A program made the translations under genes and the position numbers. Below are positions 60,636-64,000 of a DNA stretch of 64,000 nucleotides, one piece after another. The stretch covers positions 186,001-250,000 of the forward strand of contig DATEDI010000022.1 in NCBI GenBank assembly GCA_035281745.1, in the 5' to 3' direction. A model generated the notes under the pieces. That model searched no databases and was not told where the DNA came from. It was given only the letters and a program-made list of their open reading frames with translations. Within the stretch, counting starts at the first letter, position 1. Each line of letters begins with the position of its first letter. This DNA comes from 66-474 sp035281745. Lineage in GTDB: Bacteria > Pseudomonadota > Gammaproteobacteria > Xanthomonadales > Rhodanobacteraceae.

Positions 60636-61301
60636 ATGCGTCAAACACGTCATCCCGGCCACGTACTGGCCGGGACCCAGGCACAGGGACGTACAAAAGC
60701 ATCCGATGACCCCTTCCGAGGCGCGGCGTTCGTGCTGGCGGCACATCGTCCCGACCAGTTGCCGCCGGACACGGGTGCCGAAATCGCGTTCGCCGGGCGC
60801 TCCAACGCCGGCAAGTCCAGCGCGTTGAATAGGTTGGTTGGACAAACCGCTTTGGCGCGCACCAGCAAGACCCCGGGGCGCACCCAGCAACTGGTGGTGT
60901 TCGCGCTGCCGGACGGGCGTCGGCTTGTGGACCTGCCGGGTTACGGTTACGCCAAGGTGCCGCCCAGCTTGCGCGATCACTGGCGGCAGGCGATCGATCA
61001 CTACCTGCGCAAGCGCCAGTCGCTGCGCGGGCTGGTATTGATCGCGGACATCCGTCACGCCCTCACGCCGTTCGATCGCCAGATGCTCGCCTACTGCGCC
61101 GAGATCGAGCTGCCGTGCGTGGTGCTGCTCAGCAAGGCCGACAAGCTGTCGCGCGCACCGGCCCAGACGCGCCAGCGCGAGGTCGATACCGAAATCGCCG
61201 GGCAACACTGGCGGGCGCAGACCATCGCGTTCTCGGCGCCGGCCGGAACGGGGCTCGACGAAGCGCGCACCGCGGCGGCGGCGTTGCTGGGCGCGGGATG
61301 A
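60636..61301 (+). CDS. engB: Ribosome biogenesis GTPase EngB (YihA/YsxC)
   Basis: This 221-residue protein has G1 GRSNAGKSS (54-62), G2 in TPGRTQ, G3 DLPGYG (99-104), G4 SKAD (166-169) and a SAPAG end as G5. It assists 50S subunit assembly. Homology begins around FRGAAFVLAAHRPDQLPPD (residue 27). Residues 5-16 are encoded by a dispersed palindromic repeat (60648-60681), giving a repeat-derived N-terminus. No later in-frame ATG exists before the GTPase domain. It is divergent from the cytochrome c4 gene. Confidence 0.93.
   Translation: MRQTRHPGHVLAGTQAQGRTKASDDPFRGAAFVLAAHRPDQLPPDTGAEIAFAGRSNAGKSSALNRLVGQTALARTSKTPGRTQQLVVFALPDGRRLVDLPGYGYAKVPPSLRDHWRQAIDHYLRKRQSLRGLVLIADIRHALTPFDRQMLAYCAEIELPCVVLLSKADKLSRAPAQTRQREVDTEIAGQHWRAQTIAFSAPAGTGLDEARTAAAALLGAG
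60648..60681. repeat. Dispersed CGTCATCCCGG repeat inside the engB 5' end
   Basis: CGTCATCCCGGCC (60648-60660) and GGCCGGGACCCAGG (60668-60681) form an imperfect hairpin with a GGCC-based stem, matching the reverse complement of 42501-42530 in the CATCCCGGC and GGGACCCAG parts. It is translated as part of EngB. Confidence 0.75.
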
Positions 61302-61494
61302 GAAACGCAAAGAGCTTTTTGGACACGGATCGCCAAGGATCTTCAAAGCGACTTGCCGGCTTTTGCTCTGCCGTGGTCATCCGCTTTGATCCGTGTCAAA
61401 AGCGCTTGCCGTGAAGATCATGCGTCGCCAGCCACTTGCGCTACGCGTGACGCCACCCCATCTTGATCGCCTTGCTCCATTTCAAGGCTTGCGC

Positions 61495-62859
61495 ATGTCC
61501 GGTCCCAGCCACGTTGCCGAACAACCGATCGAACGGCGCGCGCAACTCGTGGAATATCTCGCCGCTGGCGGCAGACCGGCGACGCAATGGAAGATCGGCA
61601 CCGAACACGAGAAGTTCGTGTTCCGCACCGACGACTTGCGGCCGCCGCCGTACCAGGGCGAGCGCGGCATCGGTGCCTTGCTGAAAGGCGTCGCCGGTTG
61701 CGGTTGGGATCCGGTGGAGGAAGACGGCAACGTGATCGCGTTGTCACGCGGCAATGCCTCGGTGACATTGGAACCCGCCGGCCAGCTCGAACTTTCCGGC
61801 GCGCCGCTGGAAACCATCCACCAGACCTGCTGCGAAGTACAGGACCACCTCGATTGCGTGCATCGCGCGGCCGAACCGCTGAAGCTCGGCATCCTCGGCA
61901 TGGGCTTCCAGCCGAAGTGGAAACGCGAGGACATGCCGTGGATGCCCAAGGCGCGCTACGCGATCATGCGCCGCTACATGCCGACCGTCGGTTCGCTCGG
62001 TCTCGACATGATGACCCGCACCTGCACGGTCCAGGTCAACCTCGACTTCGCCAACGAAGCCGACATGGTGAAGAAGTTTCGGGTGTCGCTGGCGCTGCAG
62101 CCAATCGCGACCGCGATGTTCGCCGATTCGCCGTTCACCGAAGGCCGGCAGAACGGCTTCCAGAGCTACCGCTCGCAGATCTGGACCGACACCGACCCCG
62201 ATCGCACCGGCATGCTTGATTTCGTGTTCGCCGACGGTTTCGGTTTCGAGCGTTACGTCGATTACCTGCTCGATGTGCCGATGTATTTCGTGCATCGCCA
62301 CGATCACTACATCGATTGCGCCGGGCAATCGTTCCGCGACTTCCTCGAAGGCAAATTGCCCGCACTGCCGGGCGAGAAACCCACGTTGCGCGACTGGTCT
62401 GATCACATGACCACCGCGTTTCCGGAGGTGCGCCTGAAGCAATATCTTGAAATGCGCGGCGCCGACGGCGGCCCGTCCAATCGCCTGTGCGCGCTGCCGG
62501 CGTTCTGGGTCGGGTTGCTGTACGACACCACCGCGCTGGACGCCGCGTGGGATCTGGTGAAGGATTTTTCGATGGCCGAGCGCAATGCCTTGCGCGATGG
62601 CGTCCCGAAGCATGCGTTGAAGCTGCCGTTCCGCGATGGCAGCGTGCGCGACCTCGCCCTGCGCGCGCTGGAGATCGCGGGGCAGGGCCTGAAGCGCCGC
62701 GCGAAACTGAATCGCAACGGCGCGGACGAGACGATGTTCCTGCAGCCGCTGATCGAATTCGCCGAAGCCAACCAGACCCCGGCCGAGCGCAAGCTGGAAC
62801 TGTTCCGCACCGAGTGGAACGGCAGCGTCGACCCGGTCTTCCGCGAATTCGCCTACTGA
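61495..62859 (+). CDS. gshA: Glutamate-cysteine ligase GshA (class 2)
   Basis: This 454-residue enzyme makes gamma-glutamylcysteine, the first step of glutathione synthesis. It resembles the plant/alphaproteobacterial/Xanthomonas type: the N-terminal WKIGTEHEKFVF, EEDGNVIALSRG, LEPAGQLELSGAP and MTRTCTVQVNLDF segments are characteristic. Length is as expected. The start is at MSGPSHVAEQPI; the frame is open further upstream to 61393 but this part is not conserved-looking. The glutathione made here would feed the two GST proteins in the window. Confidence 0.94.
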   Translation: MSGPSHVAEQPIERRAQLVEYLAAGGRPATQWKIGTEHEKFVFRTDDLRPPPYQGERGIGALLKGVAGCGWDPVEEDGNVIALSRGNASVTLEPAGQLELSGAPLETIHQTCCEVQDHLDCVHRAAEPLKLGILGMGFQPKWKREDMPWMPKARYAIMRRYMPTVGSLGLDMMTRTCTVQVNLDFANEADMVKKFRVSLALQPIATAMFADSPFTEGRQNGFQSYRSQIWTDTDPDRTGMLDFVFADGFGFERYVDYLLDVPMYFVHRHDHYIDCAGQSFRDFLEGKLPALPGEKPTLRDWSDHMTTAFPEVRLKQYLEMRGADGGPSNRLCALPAFWVGLLYDTTALDAAWDLVKDFSMAERNALRDGVPKHALKLPFRDGSVRDLALRALEIAGQGLKRRAKLNRNGADETMFLQPLIEFAEANQTPAERKLELFRTEWNGSVDPVFREFAY

Positions 62860-63097
62860 GTATCCATTTCGGTGGTGTCGTCGCAGGCCCGCCCTGCGGC
62901 GATTTTGGCGCGCCTGAGAGCCCGCCCGGACGCCCGGGGAAGTTACCTTTCCGTTAGCCGGAAAGCGAGCCGTGATGCCGTTCACGGCCGAGACCCACTG
63001 ACGGCTGAATGGTCATCGCGGACCCCGGTTTTGTTCAGTGCGACGCAAGCAGATGTTTGCTTAAGTAGTGCGCAACTTTTGGACCGGGAGTCCACTC

Positions 63098-64000
63098 GTG
63101 TATCTCTGGAAAATCTATCTTCGGGTGCTTGGCCTGCTCGCACCCGAGCGGAAGCTTGCGATTGTTCTCGCACTGGCGAACCTCGCCTTGGCATGCGTGC
63201 TGTTCGTCGAACCGATCCTGTTCGGCCGCGTGGTCGACGCGCTCGCCGTGCCCGGCAAGCACAACCTGGCGTTGCTGATCGGCGGCTGGGCGCTGGTCGG
63301 ATTCGGCGGCGTCGCGACGGGCGTGCTGGTGTCGCTGCACGCCGACCGCATGGCGCACCGTCGGCGGCTCGCCGCGATCCGGATGTTCTTCCGGCACGCG
63401 ATCTCGCTGCCGCTGTCGTTCCACCGCGACCACCATTCCGGCCGCCTGCAGCGCATCATGCACTCGGGCACCGACAACCTGTTCACGCTGTGGCTCAGCT
63501 TCTTCCGTGAACACCTGACCACGCTGCTGTCGATCGTGGTGATGATTCCGGTGGCGCTTTACATCAACTGGCGGCTCGCGTTGCTGATGATCGGCTTGCT
63601 CGCCGGATTCACGTTGTTCAATGTGCTGGCGGTGCGGCGCAGCCGCAAGGCGCAGGCCGAGGTGCAGGAACATTTCCACGCGATCTCCACGCGCGCCAGC
63701 GACGTGCTGGGCAACGTCGCGGTGGTGCAGAGTTTCACGCGCGCGGACGACGAGGTCCGCAATCTCGAAAAATTGACGGCGCGCGCGCTGGCGGCGCAAT
63801 ACCCGGTGCTGAACGGCTGGGCCGCGCTGTCGGTCGCGACCCGCGCCGCGAGCACGCTCACGGTGGTCGCGATCTTCGCGATGGGCGCGATGCTGCACGC
63901 CAAAGGCCAGATCTCGATCGGCGGCATCGTCAGCTTCGTCGGTTTCTCGCTGATGCTGATCGGCCGGCTGGAACAATTCGCGAGCTTCATCTCCAACCTG
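63098..64000 (+). CDS. ABC exporter, NdvA/ChvA-type, transmembrane part (runs off window)
   Basis: GTG at 63098, preceded by GGAG at seven bases, starts a frame that stays open to the window end (301 codons). It reads VYLWKIYLRVLGLLAPERK, then at least five membrane helices of a type I ABC exporter, with PILFGRVVDALAV and SLPLSFHRDHHSGRLQRIM in the first coupling regions. The N-terminus and these segments resemble the cyclic beta-1,2-glucan exporters NdvA/ChvA. The ATPase domain would lie beyond the window. Substrate assignment is inference. Confidence 0.75.
   Translation, partial: MYLWKIYLRVLGLLAPERKLAIVLALANLALACVLFVEPILFGRVVDALAVPGKHNLALLIGGWALVGFGGVATGVLVSLHADRMAHRRRLAAIRMFFRHAISLPLSFHRDHHSGRLQRIMHSGTDNLFTLWLSFFREHLTTLLSIVVMIPVALYINWRLALLMIGLLAGFTLFNVLAVRRSRKAQAEVQEHFHAISTRASDVLGNVAVVQSFTRADDEVRNLEKLTARALAAQYPVLNGWAALSVATRAASTLTVVAIFAMGAMLHAKGQISIGGIVSFVGFSLMLIGRLEQFASFISNL

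Noticed and set aside
1..64000. tRNA, rRNA and CRISPR loci
   Set aside because: No tRNA cloverleaf, rRNA segment or spaced direct-repeat array was recognised by eye; a covariance-model search would be the decisive test.

Overview
The window is a high-GC, gene-dense bacterial chromosome segment. The gene set points to a gammaproteobacterium of the Xanthomonadales, most likely Rhodanobacteraceae. The main support is the class-2 type GshA, the order mltB-rlpA-dacA-ybeD-lipB, the split class II ribonucleotide reductase NrdJa/NrdJb, RdgC, PlsB, and dispersed repeats of the CGTCATCCCGGC...GCCGGGACCCAG type. The taxonomic call is inference. No rRNA, tRNA, phage or CRISPR locus was seen.

Layout. 1-7.6 kb: DUF998-like membrane protein (partial), glutathione transferase, M1 aminopeptidase, anchored alpha/beta hydrolase, YgjP-like metallopeptidase, rdgC, ttcA, a YdcH-type small protein and a GNAT acetyltransferase. 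7.7-19.1 kb: plsB, a lipoprotein, pyrF, an AI-2E-type permease, uvrD carrying an in-frame repeat, a YidB-like protein, a small membrane protein and the prc protease. 19.3-23.7 kb: cell-wall and lipoate cluster lipB, ybeD, dacA, rlpA, mltB (transcribed mltB to lipB). 23.8-29.1 kb: PP2C phosphatase, an ABM/metallo-beta-lactamase pair, an MFS transporter, a secreted EEP-family hydrolase and a membrane protein. 29.3-35.3 kb: a six-gene group-2 Mrp/Mnh cation/proton antiporter operon with fused A-B. 35.8-38.0 kb: ECF sigma factor, anti-sigma factor and fasciclin protein, a module like mycobacterial sigK-rskA-mpt70/83; the fasciclin gene appears frameshifted. 38.2-42.2 kb: glutathione transferase, an unrecognised secreted protein, a YkuD L,D-transpeptidase and threonine aldolase. 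42.2-43.4 kb: repeat-rich and locally lower-GC stretch with two orphan genes. 43.4-48.2 kb: split class II ribonucleotide reductase. NrdJa is interrupted by a 376-residue intein with atypical C-terminal Gln, and an H1-like histone gene lies between nrdJa and nrdJb. A tandem NrdR-box candidate lies upstream. 48.6-57.2 kb: Do-type periplasmic protease, a phosphate-binding-like protein fused to LysM, M17 aminopeptidase, cca, an NDUFA9-like SDR protein and slt. 57.3-64 kb: EEP-family protein, two DsbA proteins, a diheme cytochrome c4, engB, gshA and the start of a glucan-exporter-type ABC transporter.

Shared themes. Many genes serve the envelope: peptidoglycan trimming and crosslinking (DacA, RlpA, MltB, Slt, YkuD), periplasmic quality control (Prc, Do protease, two DsbA) and a LysM fusion. 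A second theme is dispersed palindromic repeats that have become translated sequence: one pair sits in frame inside uvrD, and others supply the predicted N-termini of lipB and engB. The most notable locus is the ribonucleotide reductase region with its intein, interposed histone-like gene and NrdR boxes.
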